Shown: positions 23,415 through 35,039, counted from the first letter of the stretch. The stretch: 64,000 bases of DNA from Kuschelorhynchus macadamiae (GCA_030620095.1 JAUTXW010003579.1:1-64000); one strand, 5' to 3'. Notes: generated from the sequence alone by a model not told the origin. Numbers and translations are program-made.

Positions 23415-23623
23415 AATAAAACTCAGATCTAACTCGGATCAGTCAAAAAATCTAACAGATGACGAAATTTATCTGCTTAAGGCCCCAGCTATTTCATGTA
23501 GGTCAAAGCGCCTTTTAAAAATATTTCCACGAATTAGCGGCTACACAAGCATTCTACCAGATTTTGTTTTGGAAGATCCATGTTCTGCCGTATGTAACCC
23601 CGATGCCGAAGGGATAAATAAAG
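23415..23623 (+). CDS. FAM187-like protein, Cys-rich linker exon
   Basis: The acceptor is TTATTTTTAG and the donor AGGTAATAA. It completes the split Arg codon and encodes a linker with ISCRSKRL, SILPDFVLEDPCSAVC and GINKG, ending with one base of a split Gly codon. The paired cysteines after a 'P-D-F-V-L' block correspond to the VLVRSCLVPC segment of vertebrate FAM187A. The reading frame is intact despite the transposon just 108 bp upstream. Confidence 0.8.
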
Positions 23624-24033
23624 GTAATAATTGTTGTATTTTTAGGTTAAAGCTAAAATTATAAAAAACATATATTAATTTCAATCATGCAAGGATACGG
23701 GTTTCACAGTTAAAGCACTCTGAAAGGAAATGAACTAAATGTTGAAAGCATGGCTTCTATTAATCATACAGCGTCCGCTGTAGTATCTTTTGCCGCCAAG
23801 GACAGAAAGGGAAGTTTCCGCCTCTTAAATTTATAATATATATTATTTAACATACAATTCAATGGGTTTTAAATTAAAACAAAACCGTATATTAAAAAAA
23901 ATCTTGAAACTTAAAATTAACAGAAAAGTAGTATAAAATTAAAACATTTTTAATAAGATCAGCGAAATGTATTGGACATACAAAAAACTTTCATTCTATA
24001 AAACTAAAGAAATATAAACTGCTACTACTGAAA
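23624..24033. other. Intron 4, 5' part
   Basis: AT-rich intronic DNA with no supported feature. Confidence 0.4.
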
Positions 24034-25330
24034 TTATACTACTTTTTTTCTAACTTTTAGTTCTGCAATTTTTTTTGGGATCTGTTTTAATTCTATTTGA
24101 TTGCAAATTCCATGCTCAATCGCCAAAATGATCAAACCATTGAGATGGTTTTGCAAGGAAGTGGAACGTAAAAAGTTCTTAGTTAACTTTAATTTAGAGA
24201 AACTTTTTTCTCCACTTGCTTCAGTTACTGGTATAGCTAGCAATATTCTTATTGCAACACTAAGTTTAGGGGCAAAATTTAACACAGTTATTAACTTTAG
24301 TACATTGCTTGGGCTCTCTTTTTCGCTCAAAATCGCAGATGCGGCAAAAATATCCTCTATTAATTCTACCCCATTTATTTTAACAAAATAACTATTACTT
24401 AAAATACTTTGCAGTGTTTTAATAATGTTCCATTAAGCATAGTTTTTGAATCGGATATGTTATATAGGAATTGAAAATAATCGTTATTGTGACTAAGTTG
24501 CTTAAATCTAGCATATAATGCATTTAGCGCTTAATCAATAAAATAAAAAAAAATCGATCTTATATTTTTCGTTGGGATCTTCAATCGGTTATCTAGTGCT
24601 TCATATCAGAAGTTAATTTTTTTTCTTCTTACTCGGTGTCAAATTTAGCATCAACGTCAATTTGGTCAGCCAGTTGTGGCAGTTGTCTAGCATCCACAAT
24701 AATTGAATTGAATTCTTCGAAAGATTTATCCGATCAAAGATCCTTAGAGAATTTTTTGCAGCTTTGCAAAAGACCAAGGGCAGATGCTAAATCAGAATCT
24801 TTTGTCTGCATCAGATTTCTAATTGTATTATTACTATTTAATATTTTATACCTAACAACTACCTGAGGATTTATCTCTTAATACATTATCAAAATCTTGA
24901 TTTTCATAAATGCTTAGCAAACCGTCGTATACATCTTCCACGTGAAATCTTAAAGGCTTTAAGCCTTCTATGCTACTTTCCCATCTAGTATCACTCAATG
25001 GTTTTAAATGCAATCCTTGAACATGTTTTAAAAGTATTGTCCATCGAAAAGTAGATGCCGAAAAAAATAAATATATTTTTTGTGCCATATTGAAGAAATT
25101 AGCGGCTTCTAAGGATGCTTTTGCCATATCATTAACTTAACCACTATATTAAGAGTATGAATACTGCACAGAACGTAGAATGCTCTCGAATTTAAATTTT
25201 TTATTCTAGATTGTACTCTTGCTTTATCGCCCCTCATATTACATGCCTTGTCATATCCTTGCCCTCTAATATCTTTATTTATCAAATTTAGTTTCTTTAA
25301 TCATAATTTCAAACTTTAGTTCTTATCTCA
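24034..25330 (-). pseudogene. hAT-superfamily transposase remnant, ZMYM1/DUF4371-like group
   Basis: Read on the - strand from about 25290, the order is a RGQGYDKACNMRG block (catalytic region of this hAT group), then SRAFYVLCSIHTLN and SDTRWESSIEGLKPLRF within 25127-24852. The C-terminal dimerisation domain follows in 24330-24034 (IPVTEASGEKSFSKLKLTKNFLRST). The order matches the family, but the segments lie in different frames, and a central stretch (about 24850-24340) is degraded. Ancient, inactive copy in intron 4, antisense to the host gene. Confidence 0.75.
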
Positions 25331-25409
25331 GAACTTACTGAATGTATATCTTTTAAAATGATCGAATGAATTAATGAGGAAATTTTAAATGTATGTAAGT
25401 TTTCTAAAT

Positions 25410-25730
25410 TTAAAGGGCCTCTTGGTTTATACAAACGTATTGTTGATTCCAAGATGTCAGTTTAGATATACATTTTATTACTTTATTTTGTAATGTTTTA
25501 AGAGGTCTTAGAATTGTTATACAAGCGGAGCCCCATATGGAAATTAAATATTGACATTTTGTATAAATTAGTGAAAAATATTTTAGAGCAAGAAAATCCC
25601 CAATGTTGAATAAAATTCCAATAAAAGAAGAAATGATAGTTCTCAACTTTATTAGTGTGTTCCTTCCAAAAAATTTATTAACTTTAAACATTTTATTTAT
25701 TCTCCCTTAATTTGGACAAACATATTTTCG
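25410..25730 (-). pseudogene. Non-LTR retrotransposon fragment (post-RT thumb region)
   Basis: The - strand encodes KLRTIISSFIGILFN..., FSLIYTKCQYLISIWGSA, LRPLKTLQNKVIKCI. This is the typical region following the reverse-transcriptase palm of jockey/CR1-like LINEs (L..IY..L..P.L.Y.I..WG). No catalytic motif is present. Only about 0.3 kb is recognisable. Confidence 0.6.
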
Positions 25731-27515
25731 GACACGCTTTTATTAATAAATTTAAAATATAATTTTATTCAAAATTTAATGTCAGCTTTTAATCTACTAA
25801 TCAAGAAGATATTAAAGATAAATCTAATTTAAATTGTGGACATATTTTTGGCAAAATAAATAATTGTTGTATCATGAGCAAATAATTTAATGCTACCTTT
25901 TTGTTGGTATATCAGTTGTTACCAGGTTACTACTTGGCAGCCTTATCTTATATACATCGATTTCAATGGACCGTTGATATTACACTCAAGTTTATCCAAG
26001 ATATCTAATTCGCCAAACGCAAGAAGTACAAAATATAGCTTATTTTTATACGAATGTAATATCTGTATGACACTAGCTCCTAGACGAAATATACTAATTG
26101 CTCACTAGTAGTAGTTAAATTAACCTGGTAATTGTTGCTGTTTATCTTTGACACCAAAAATACATGCTATAATTTCTTTTGCAAAAAACTCTGGATTTCT
26201 GCGAATACCGGTTGCCACCAAGATAGAAATACATGCCTAACCAAAAAATTATATAATTTCTAATTAATAATTCACTAATAGGGATTGAAATGAATAACCA
26301 AAACGGGAGTCTAGCCACAGCTTAAAACCAAATGTCAAGCCCCCTTAAGATAGATCTAGGTTTAGGATAATTGCATTTAAAATCAGAAACATGAAAATAT
26401 GTACAATAATGCACTTAAATGTGCGTTTATTTAAAAATGGATATTGAAAAAAATGTACAATGTGCACTAATTTTATACAAAAAGAAACAAAATGCAAACA
26501 TTTGCATATATTAAAAAATTGTTAGAAATTAAAAACTAAACTAATTCAAGCAACAGCCTTACTCTATAGTATTAAATACGGTTACATTTGATAACAATAA
26601 GATGTATTAAATTTCTCAGTTTATATCAGCTGCTGATGTGCTAACTTGGTTAGTGAAACGCGGGTCCAGAACGTAACAAGTGTAATGTGGTTAGAACTCT
26701 TGTATTTTGATCTAAATTTCTCAGTTAAATTCTCTCCTACTATCTTAATAGTTTATATTCCGAAATTATTCTCTCATTATCGCAGGAGACAACTGGACAA
26801 TATACTAACAAACAACAATCTCTGGTTGTTGAAAACTGCAAGTTATTTAAAGTCAAAAACTTTTTCTATATATTATCCAAGTAGCCATTATTAATTTTTA
26901 AATTCTGGTATAATTTTTAGTCGATATTGTTAATATCTACATTTAAAGACATTCTAATATGTTCTATAATTTCGATACTTTCTGACAAAGAAAGTGTTTT
27001 CGTCTAAAATACTTTTATAGCATCGGATACACAAACAATATTGGTTCTAATGTAAATTATATCCGTACGTGCACTTTATTTGCAAAAAATGAGTTATCCG
27101 TCTGGAATGCAGTGTGCATTTTCAACATTAAATTCATTTTCTTCATTCTTTAATATATCGAAGTTCTCCGTATAGTAAATAGCAGTGTTTATCCAGGGAA
27201 CGTTGCAATTTCTCTAAATTTTTCCTCCCGAAATGAAGCTTTTAAAAACACCCTTAAAAATTATTAATGCAACAACTTGCGGACGCTCGGACTTGTTCAG
27301 CAATATGTATTATTTTTAGATACGAAATTTGGACGTCACCCATTGCTTTACGGTGAGGCATCTGTAATTATCACTAAACATTTTTCACATATGATGTCAC
27401 CAGACCACAAAAAATGAAAAATAGTTCCTTTGTCCAATACTTCCATTCCCAATACACCAAAAGTAAAAATAACCAAACATATTTATTTTACATCAGTCGT
27501 TTGATGTGGCAAAAC
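25731..27515. other. Intron 4, central part, no gene seen
   Basis: AT-rich DNA with several short chance open frames (for example 25890-26108 and 26646-26894). Residual transposon sequence is likely, but I could not assign it. Confidence 0.35.
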
Positions 27516-27731
27516 TTATATAATTTTGTTGCCACTCTTTCTCGCAATAGTGTTGGTATACAAATCCGCCACATAATTTTTTCTTAAAATTGATTCTTGT
27601 GGAATTGACTTCTTGGTATACTTTTCAAAAAAAAATCTCTTCAGAATAGGATTACTCAGCTTGTTCAATGAAGTATCTGCTCTGATAAAGGCGGTACATA
27701 AGTCTTCATTAAACTTCGAGTTTTGGGTCAT
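27516..27731 (-). pseudogene. Fragment of a hAT-type transposase N-terminal region
   Basis: The 71-residue frame contains KLSNPILKRFFFEKYTKKSIPQ followed by ESILRKNYVADLY. This matches the stretch after the BED zinc finger in a family of insect hAT-like proteins (K..NP.F..FL.KY....IP..S.LRKNY). Both ends are missing. It abuts a Tc1 fragment on the opposite strand. Confidence 0.55.
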
Positions 27732-27744
27732 GGTGAAAAAAAAT

Positions 27745-28362
27745 TGTTTCTGGCCTGGTCCTTGTGAGCGATACGCTCAACGTAATTTTAAGACGTCTGC
27801 GTCTGTCAGTTACGGTGGTGGATCCGTGATGCTGTGGGGTGGAATTAATTTAGAGACAAAGACGGAACTTATCTTTATAGAACGGTTGACAGCTGATCGA
27901 TACATCACTGATATCCTATAACCACATGTTGTACCGTTTGCACCTTTCATGGGCAATGACTTTTTATTCATGCATGATAATGCAAGACCACACGTTGCAA
28001 CTACTCGTGCAGGAATGCTTAAAAGGGTGGAGATCTCAGTGATGGACTGGCCAGCTCGAAGCCCAGACCTTAACCCCATAGAGCATTTGTGGGAGCAGAT
28101 GGGCAGAAAAGTTCGAGCTCTAAATCGACCGCCTCAAACCCTGGCCGAATTGAGGATACCGCTCGAGATGATATGGGAGGATACACCAGGACAATATAAG
28201 AAATCTTATAATAAGTATGCTAGACCGTTATTAATGAAAGAGAGGGAAATACGCGTTTTTAATGTTTGTTGCAATTTTCTCTACTGATCATTTTTATTTT
28301 GTTACTGTGTAATTAAATTTAGATTAATGTTGTAGCTTCGCATTTTTTCCTTTTTACCCTGT
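27745..28362 (+). pseudogene. 5'-truncated Tc1 (DD34E) transposase and right element end
   Basis: The + strand encodes ASVSYGGGSVMLWGGI, an in-frame TAA (27919-27921), then FLFMHDNARPH (second catalytic Asp), DWPARSPDLNPIEHLWE (catalytic Glu) and AELRIPLEMIW. Exactly 34 residues separate the Asp and Glu, which defines the Tc1 (DD34E) family. The N-terminal DNA-binding half and first catalytic Asp are missing. A right terminus reading ACCCTGTA at about 28356-28363 follows the coding remnant. Inactive copy in intron 4, sense to the host gene. Confidence 0.8.
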
Positions 28363-29509
28363 ATGAATGTTTACTGAAACTTATAAATAGGTTATGTAGT
28401 AACTAAAACAGAGAGAGAGAAACCGGATTTCAACTTCTTTCCTTTTCCACAGATTCGGTTAAAAAGTAGTCAATTCGACATTACTCCGTACTTATTAACT
28501 TTCCCAGGACACTAATAATTTTTTAATTCTTTCTGTTCGTCTATTATTAACCAAGGAATGATATTTCAAACAGAGAAAAAAATTTAAACTGATCCATTAA
28601 TAAGAAAAATATCGAAGCTTGAACTTGACCTACGTTTTTTAATATTCCATAATTCTGGAACGAAGTGTATAATAGATTGCAGTAACTAACTTTTTTAACT
28701 AATATAGAGGCTCATTCATTTTCAGTTTTATGGTAGAAACCATAGCAAACACAAACCACTGTCGAAGAAGTAAAAATAACATACCTATCTATAAATAACT
28801 TTGATAACCTTTAGGATCTGAACCGCTTTATTTAAACTGTCCCTCGCACTATCTAAAACATACATGTAAAATGGCATCACATTGACTTTCATAAGCGACG
28901 AATAAATATGCAATAAATGTTTGTTTTTCTTAAATAAACCGTTATTTAGGAAATGTTAGTGATTATTTGATGCAAAAATGTTTTTGTTTAGGAATAATTA
29001 TATTTGTTTTAAACAAACAAAAAATGGTTAGTTTGTATCGTTTGTTGAAGCCAATATGACGCCATTTTTACATGCATATTCTAAATAGGGTAAGAGAACT
29101 TTTAGAAAAATTAAAATAAAATTTTTCGAAAGTGTATTAAAGTTATATATAACTAAATTTAATAAAGAATATTAAGCAGGACTGCTTTATGTTTTTGAGT
29201 TAAATATTAATATATTTAATTAAAACTATATATATTTGAGGCCAACAATTCTTTATAGGTTACTATTTATACGAAACAAAACTTTATTTGGGTTAAATAA
29301 CGCATTCATTTGATTAACATACATTAATTTAAATAAACGAAATAAGTTCAAACAAATTTTTGACAATTTTTAAATAAATATTTGTTTTGTTTATACGAAA
29401 CATTTGTTGAAGAAAGTCAATTTGTTTAAATCAAATAATTTTTTTTCTCAGTGAGGCATATAAGATAACCGTTAAATCTCATATCCAAATAAGTTTTTTC
29501 TAATTTCAG
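28363..29509. other. Intron 4, 3' part
   Basis: AT-rich DNA with recurrent TTTGTTTAA/TTAAACAAA-type words between about 28915 and 29460, suggesting an old inverted or degenerate repeat. No gene is supported. Confidence 0.35.
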
Positions 29510-29988
29510 GATGGAAAGTTGGAAAAGGAAAAGGATTTAAATTTAGAAAACATTTAGTAATGCAAGAGGGCTCCCGCCTGGTCTTTATGTGTCCAGAATC
29601 TACCCTGGACAACAAGGTAGTTTGGAAAAAAAATGGAAGACCTTTAAAAAGAGGTGAAAATAGTAACCCACACGCAATTGTCAACACTTTTGACACCTTA
29701 TATTTATCGGAGGTTACTAAAGAAGATGCCGGCAATTATACATGTTATGTTGACGATATACAGATGCAACAAATGGTGATATTTGTTTATAGTAAATCCA
29801 AACTTTTGACTAACGAATTAGTCCGATATCTTATATATTTAGGATTTATACTATTTTTATCTTCTTTCTGTTATTGTGGTGGGCTAGTAATTGCTTGGCA
29901 AAGAAGACGTTTCTTTAAGACCTACGAAGAATTAAAAGACGAGGATCCAAATAATAAAGTTAAAGAATTAGAGGAAAGCCTAGTATAG
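29510..29988 (+). CDS. FAM187-like protein, last exon: Ig domain 2, membrane helix, tail, stop
   Basis: The acceptor is TAATTTCAG. It completes the split Gly codon and encodes the second Ig domain: GSRLVFMCPES (B-strand Cys), VVWKKNG (core Trp), then LYLSEVTKEDAGNYTCYVDD (D-A-G-N-Y-T-C). A 20-plus-residue hydrophobic helix follows (LIYLGFILFLSSFCYCGGLV), then a stop-transfer basic cluster (RRRFFK) and an acidic cytosolic tail ending at TAG (29986-29988). One intact frame covers the whole exon. The predicted orientation is type I, with both Ig domains outside or luminal. Confidence 0.9.
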
Positions 29989-30395
29989 GTCCCTATAATC
30001 TAAAAACTAAATTAATGTTGTTGGGTATAGGTTATCATTATTCTTAGTTTGTTATCCATAATTGTATTGGTTTTTTAAAGTGTTAATAATAAGAACGTTT
30101 TCTTCAAAATGAAAAAAATTCTTTACAAATATTCATCTAATTACTATAAGTGCTATAATGTAACGGTAGCAATACCAGCCGCCTTTACAAGAAAATAAAA
30201 TTAGATATAAGCAACTATGTTACTTATTACCACTGCAGTAGAAACCAGATTATTCAGATCCGTGTTTTAGCCATATCTGCCTTAATTTAATATAGAATTA
30301 TGATTGATTAATTGTATATTAATATATTGATTACTATTTAATACCTCAAAAGAAATATTAAAATATATACATAATAAAATGAGCTCCGCTTTTTT
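29989..30395 (+). other. 3' untranslated region with two AATAAA signals
   Basis: AATAAA occurs at 30194-30199 and 30373-30378, 206 and 385 bp after the stop codon. Either could end the transcript. No competing gene lies in between. Confidence 0.5.
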
Positions 30396-30597
30396 TTGAA
30401 TGTAGGAACATAATACTTTGTTAATGGTATTATAAGCTATAGTACTTTTCGCAAATATAGAGAGTTCTAAATCATTATTTATATCAACCTGGTTTGAACT
30501 ATTCCATAGGTGTAGTTTCTACTTATACTATTTGTATAATTGGCAGCTTATAAGAAAATGATAAATAGAATAAAGTTCCCAATAGAAACTATTAAAA

Positions 30598-30642
30598 TTC
30601 GTATAGAGTCAAACTAAAAAAATTAGGTTGACTCTATACGAA
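30598..30642. repeat. 45-nt near-perfect inverted repeat
   Basis: 20-nt arms (30598-30617 and 30623-30642; TTCGTATAGAGTCAA core) match at 19 of 20 positions around a 5-nt A-only loop. This could be a short MITE core or a transcription stop-like hairpin. Confidence 0.6.
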
Positions 30643-30769
30643 GCTTGTATGCAATATATACATGTCTAAACCTATCGCTGGCGGTTCGCGGGTGAAAAAG
30701 TAAGTGAAGTGCAAATGAAGCAAGAAATATCGCAATAATTTTTTTATATGTGCAGGGGGTAGAATATTT

Positions 30770-31745
30770 TTTACGACTTACCTAAATTTTGTATACTAAA
30801 TCAATTCTCCTATCCTTCATAGCAGCAAATTTATTTATAACATCGTCATAAAATGGATGAGTTGCCCTAATCTCCTCCAGAAATTCCTTTTGAATTGAAA
30901 TATTGCCAAGAGAAGTAAGTCTTTCTTGAGATATTGTATTTCTGAAATAAGTTTTTACACATTTGAAGCAAGAAAAACTGAAGCACTTGTCGACGGTATT
31001 GTCAAAATAGGGGAAAACAATTTATATGCTCCGGTAAAAATATATTTATTTTTATTAATTTTTTTCACTTGCTCTTGCAGCGATATATTCCTATTACCTA
31101 TTACTGTCATTGGCCAAAAATAAGACCAAGCTCATTTTTAAGTCGTTGACTTTTTGAAAATATTTCCCCACATAACTGTAACAAATTTTCAAACGGGCCA
31201 GTCGGAAAATTTAAACTATATTCGAAAAATTTAGCAGAACATGCCAAACATGAAAATTTAAGTTTTTCACAGTCTTGAAATCTTAGTGTCATTTGCATTA
31301 AAATATGGTCCAAGATTTCATAAAAAAGGGTTCTGCTTAGCCCTAATTTCTTCAGGTGAAAGCTCACGTTTGTAATGATTTATTTCTTGAATAGAATTTG
31401 CTTCATCAAACATGATATTAAAAAAATGTTCATTTCTTTTTTTACAGAGCCCTCACGACAGCTTTTTATATTGGATATGCAAAAATGAATGTCAAGCGAT
31501 TTTTTTGAAGAACGTCAAATAGTATGTCCGTGATTGGCAAAATGTCATTAAACACTAATGCCAGAAACGTGAATTCAAAATCGTTCATCTCACCTAAAAA
31601 TCCTTTCGCAAGGCGGATTGATTTTTCATCAGATTTGTCACAGTTTGTAATAAATTCAAAGACGTATTTTAATTTATTCCAGTCTTGAACAATCACATTT
31701 ACTAACTTCGAATGTGAAGTTGTAACAATACCATAAATAAATATA
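30770..31745 (-). pseudogene. Second hAT-superfamily transposase remnant
   Basis: From the 5' side, 31696-31466 encodes AKGFLGEMNDFEFTFLALVFNDILPITDILFDVLQ, typical of the ZMYM/hAT group. Then 31367-31107 and finally about 31020-30790 give the dimerisation region (LTIPSTSASV, then FLEEI and ATHPFYDDV-like blocks). Frames change between segments and there are stops. It differs in sequence from the hAT copy at 24-25.3 kb, so it is a separate insertion, lying just downstream of the FAM187-like gene. Confidence 0.65.
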
Positions 31746-31779
31746 ACACAAAACAGTCAAGTTAACTGCAAAGGAACTC

Positions 31780-31990
31780 ACCGGTTGCACCGAAATCCGC
31801 GAAAATAAAAGTAAACAACTACCGAAACTGAACGACACGTGGGTGTAGTGTACTGCACCTGTAATTCACCGAGAGCGTTGTATGACGCTGGGCTTGACGT
31901 CATCTCGGACGCGTTGTCATGGCAACATAGTAGGAAAATCGTAAACTAAACATAGCACCTCCAGCAAAGTCAAAGCGGTTTGCGCCACTG
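31780..31990. promoter_or_regulatory. CpG-richer promoter-like patch with a CRE and an X-box
   Basis: This 0.2-kb patch is clearly less AT-rich than its surroundings. It contains a perfect cAMP-response element TGACGTCA (31895-31902) and, 10 bp on, the near-palindrome GTTGTCATGGCAAC (31913-31926), which fits the RFX X-box consensus with one change from a perfect palindrome. A CACGTG-like motif lies near 31833. It may be the promoter of the adjacent hAT remnant or of an unrecognised host transcript. Confidence 0.45.
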
Positions 31991-32836
31991 TTATAGTTGT
32001 TATAATAAAGTTGGATTGAAAGTTTTAAAAAGACATGCCGCCAACGATCAAGTAAAATATTTATTCGAGATGTACTGTTTATTTTTTACCAATTAGGTGA
32101 ATAAATTAATGTAAAAACTAAATTTTTTTATGTTTGCTCGTTTATTTTTCCTGGTGAAGTAGCCCTTCACCTACTTCACCTGAATAGCCGCCACTGAAAC
32201 GTATTAGATTCTACACTTCATAGCCAAGATATTATAATTTTTAGATAATCTACTAGCAATATGTAAAAAAGTTTGTTTTTAATGGTTAGAGTTTCTGATG
32301 TTTCTGTGGAAAAAGTCAGCAAAAGTGTATAAATGAAAAAGTTATTATTCTGGGGGGCTGGAAGGACCTCTGTCGAGAGCCTATTGGGAATGTGTATAAC
32401 TTGAGTTGTATGTGTTCTTAATAGATATCAATAAAGAATAATGTTATTTTTAATGACTTAAATGCACTTAAACACGAACGTGCCAACAACCAGTTTTTTT
32501 GAAGTGTGTTCAAAGATGACGGGATTAGAGAATTACAAAGTAATTTTATTTTGAGAAGAAACTACCTGCCTTATATAAAATATTGACTGAAGTGTGAATA
32601 GTTGGTAGAGACGAAAATATTTGGTGGCGATGTTATATTAAAATAACATTAAAAAACTCTAAGAATATATTGCGAAGACGATCTATTACTAAAATAATAT
32701 ATTAAAAAAAAACAAACCGACTTTACAAAAAAAATCGCTAAAAAGTAAAAAATAATACTTTATTTAATAATAATAATAATAAATAAATAAATTTATTACT
32801 TTCCAAAAGCAAATTACATACTTAGGCTAGCATGTA
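31991..32836. other. Intergenic DNA with a TAA microsatellite
   Basis: A (TAA)n/(TAAA)n tract lies at about 32765-32800. A CACCTACTTCACC-type motif near 32170 resembles a hAT element end. No gene is supported. Confidence 0.4.
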
Positions 32837-33441
32837 CAGGGTGTTCCAGCGAGGACTGAACAGGGACCTATTTTCGACCTTCCTTGTATTTTGGAAAAAT
32901 TCAAAATAGCCAATCGATGTATTTTTTCTTGTAGAATCCAAAAATATCATCGAAAAAATATTTGAACCAGAAACAAAAGAGTTACGCTATGCATCAGGTG
33001 TTTTTTAAATGGAATGTATCGTTTTTTATACGATTTTTGGAAAGAGTGATTTTTTTTATGTCCGTTCTGATTAAAAGATTTGATTTTGCGATAGCTGTTT
33101 ATATTACATTTTAATGTTTTACAAACTAAAATTTTAGCTTCACCTGTTTAAAATATACGATAGGTTGGTATAGGTGATCAAGGTAAAATGACGTTTGAAT
33201 GCTTTGTCAATAAAAATTGACATTATTTTAATTATTGTCGAAGTCTTCACCTAAAAAATATATATTTGACTCTGATCGAAATGAAATACTCTTTGGACGA
33301 GAGACTACAGATTGTTATGCTATTTTACAAGTGCCAAGAAAATGCAAGAGAAGCAAGAAGAAGATTTATTGCAAATTTTCATAGAAATATATCCATCAAT
33401 ACAATTCTAAGGATAAAAAACCTATTTGAGGAAAATAAAAC
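32837..33441 (+). repeat. Left 605-bp terminal inverted repeat
   Basis: Matches the reverse complement of 34419-35023 nearly base for base, with a few substitutions. It includes the probable promoter, the transposase ATG (33281) and the first ~53 codons. Confidence 0.9.
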
Positions 33442-34363
33442 TTTAGACGATAGAAAAAAAAATATACAAAGAAGAAGAAATCGAGACCAGGCCATTATAA
33501 ATTATTTTCAAGTTAATCCAACCAAATCTATTTCGGATGCAGTTCGGGAAGTTCAGTACGGTGGCGGTGTAAGGCGCAGAAGAGTTACCCGAGGGACTGT
33601 TCACAGGACTCTGAAAATTCATAAATTTAGGCCTTTTCGTATCCTTCCACTTCAGCACCTAACACCGGCACAAAAAGAACTTCGCTTCCAATTTGTTTCT
33701 CAAATGGTAATTCGGCAAGAAAACGAAGACCCTGATTTATTCAAAAATATTGTGTGGACCGACGAAGCTACTTTCACAACATCGGGAGTATTCAACAGAC
33801 ATAATAGTCACCACTGGGCCGTTGAAAATCCAAAAAAGTTCCAGACTATTAAATTTCAAGGGAGGAATTCTATTCATGTTTGGTGTGGGATAAAAAACAA
33901 TAAAATTTTGGGACCAATATTTTTTAACGGGACTTTAAATGGGCACAGATATTATGAGTTTTTAGAAAACGAAATTGAAAATTTTTTGGAAGACTTACCA
34001 TTGGCAGAATATCAGAATTTAATTTGGCAACATGATGGGGCGCCTCCTCATACCGTGCATGGTGTGGTTCAATTTTTAAATCGGCGCCATAACGAATGGA
34101 TAGGGCGAAATGGAACATATGCTTGGCCGCCCAATAGCCCCGACCTCTTAGTTTTGGATACATTTCTTTGGGGCCATTTGAAGAACGTCGTATACAGACA
34201 ACGAAACGAAAATATTTAAGAGATCATGGGAAAAATTGTCGATGAAATAAACCGCCTTAACCAGGAAAATCATATTGTAACAGCAAGTTTAGAAAGGCTA
34301 CAAAGGGGTTATCGATGTTGTTTCGAGAAAAACGGCGGTCACATTGAAAATGTATGTTATTAG
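33281..34363 (+). pseudogene. Mariner-superfamily (D,D40D by count) transposase with one premature stop
   Basis: The most likely start is ATG 33281 (MKYSLDERLQIVMLFYKCQ), an N-terminal helix-turn-helix region. The catalytic domain shows IVWTDEATF (Asp151), WCGI, LIWQHDGAPPH (Asp242) and SPDLLVLDTFLWGHLK (Asp283). Forty residues separate the last two, close to the DD41D (rosa/visitor-like) group and unlike classical DD34D mariner. The frame stops at TAA 34217-34219. The same frame then stays open for 47 codons to TAG 34361-34363 and carries a plausible C-terminal tail (RLQRGYRCCFEKNGGHIEN), so a single nonsense change interrupts an otherwise complete gene. Alternatively, the shorter protein may be the product, though the lost tail is conserved in relatives. 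Confidence 0.8.
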
Positions 34364-34418
34364 TAGTTTTATTTTATTATTTAATAATTATTTTTTATTG
34401 AATTTCTTTTTCTATCAT

Positions 34419-35023
34419 GTTTTATTTTCCTCAAATAGGTTTTTTATCCTTAGAATTGTATTGATGGATATATTTCTATGAAAATTTGCAATAAATCTTC
34501 TTCTTGCTTCTCTTGCATTTTCTTGGCACTTGTAAAATAGCATAACAATCTGTAGTCTCTCGTCCAAAGAGTATTTCATTTCGATCAGAGTCAAATGTAT
34601 ATTTTTTAGGTGAACACTTCGACAATAATTAAAATAATGTCAATTTTTATTGACAAAGCATTCAAACGTCACTTTACCTTGATCACCTATACCAACCTAT
34701 CGTATATTTTAAACAGGTGAAGCTAAAATTTTAGTTTGTAAAACATTAAAATGTAATATAAACAGCTATCGCAAAATCAAATCTTTTAATCAGAACGGAC
34801 ATAAAAAAAATCACTCTTTCCAAAAATCGTATAAAATACGATACATTCCATTTAAAAAACACCTGATGCATAGCGTAACTCTTTTGTTTCTGGTTCAAAT
34901 ATTTTTTCGATGACATTTTTGGATTCTACAAGAAAAAATACATCGATTGGTTATTTTGAATTTTTCCAAAATACAAGGAAGGTCGAAAATAGGTCCCTGT
35001 TCAGTCCTCGCTGGAACACCCTG
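34419..35023 (-). repeat. Right 605-bp terminal inverted repeat
   Basis: Inverted copy of 32837-33441, including an antisense duplicate of the transposase start region (ATG equivalent at about 34579). Its outer end abuts the TA duplication at 35024-35025. Confidence 0.9.
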
Positions 35024-35039
35024 TACATTTTCTTAAAAT

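Larger units (their letters stand above)
32837..35023 (+). mobile_element. Mariner-type element with 605-bp terminal inverted repeats
   Basis: The ends read CAGGGTGTTCC / GGAACACCCTG and are flanked by TA (32835-32836 and 35024-35025). The terminal inverted repeats are each 605 bp (32837-33441 and 34419-35023) and differ at only a handful of bases, so the element is young. Usual mariner TIRs are tens of bases. Here the left arm reaches about 161 nt into the transposase gene (ATG at 33281), so the right arm holds an inverted copy of the first ~53 codons. The single-copy centre is about 977 bp. Confidence 0.9.
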
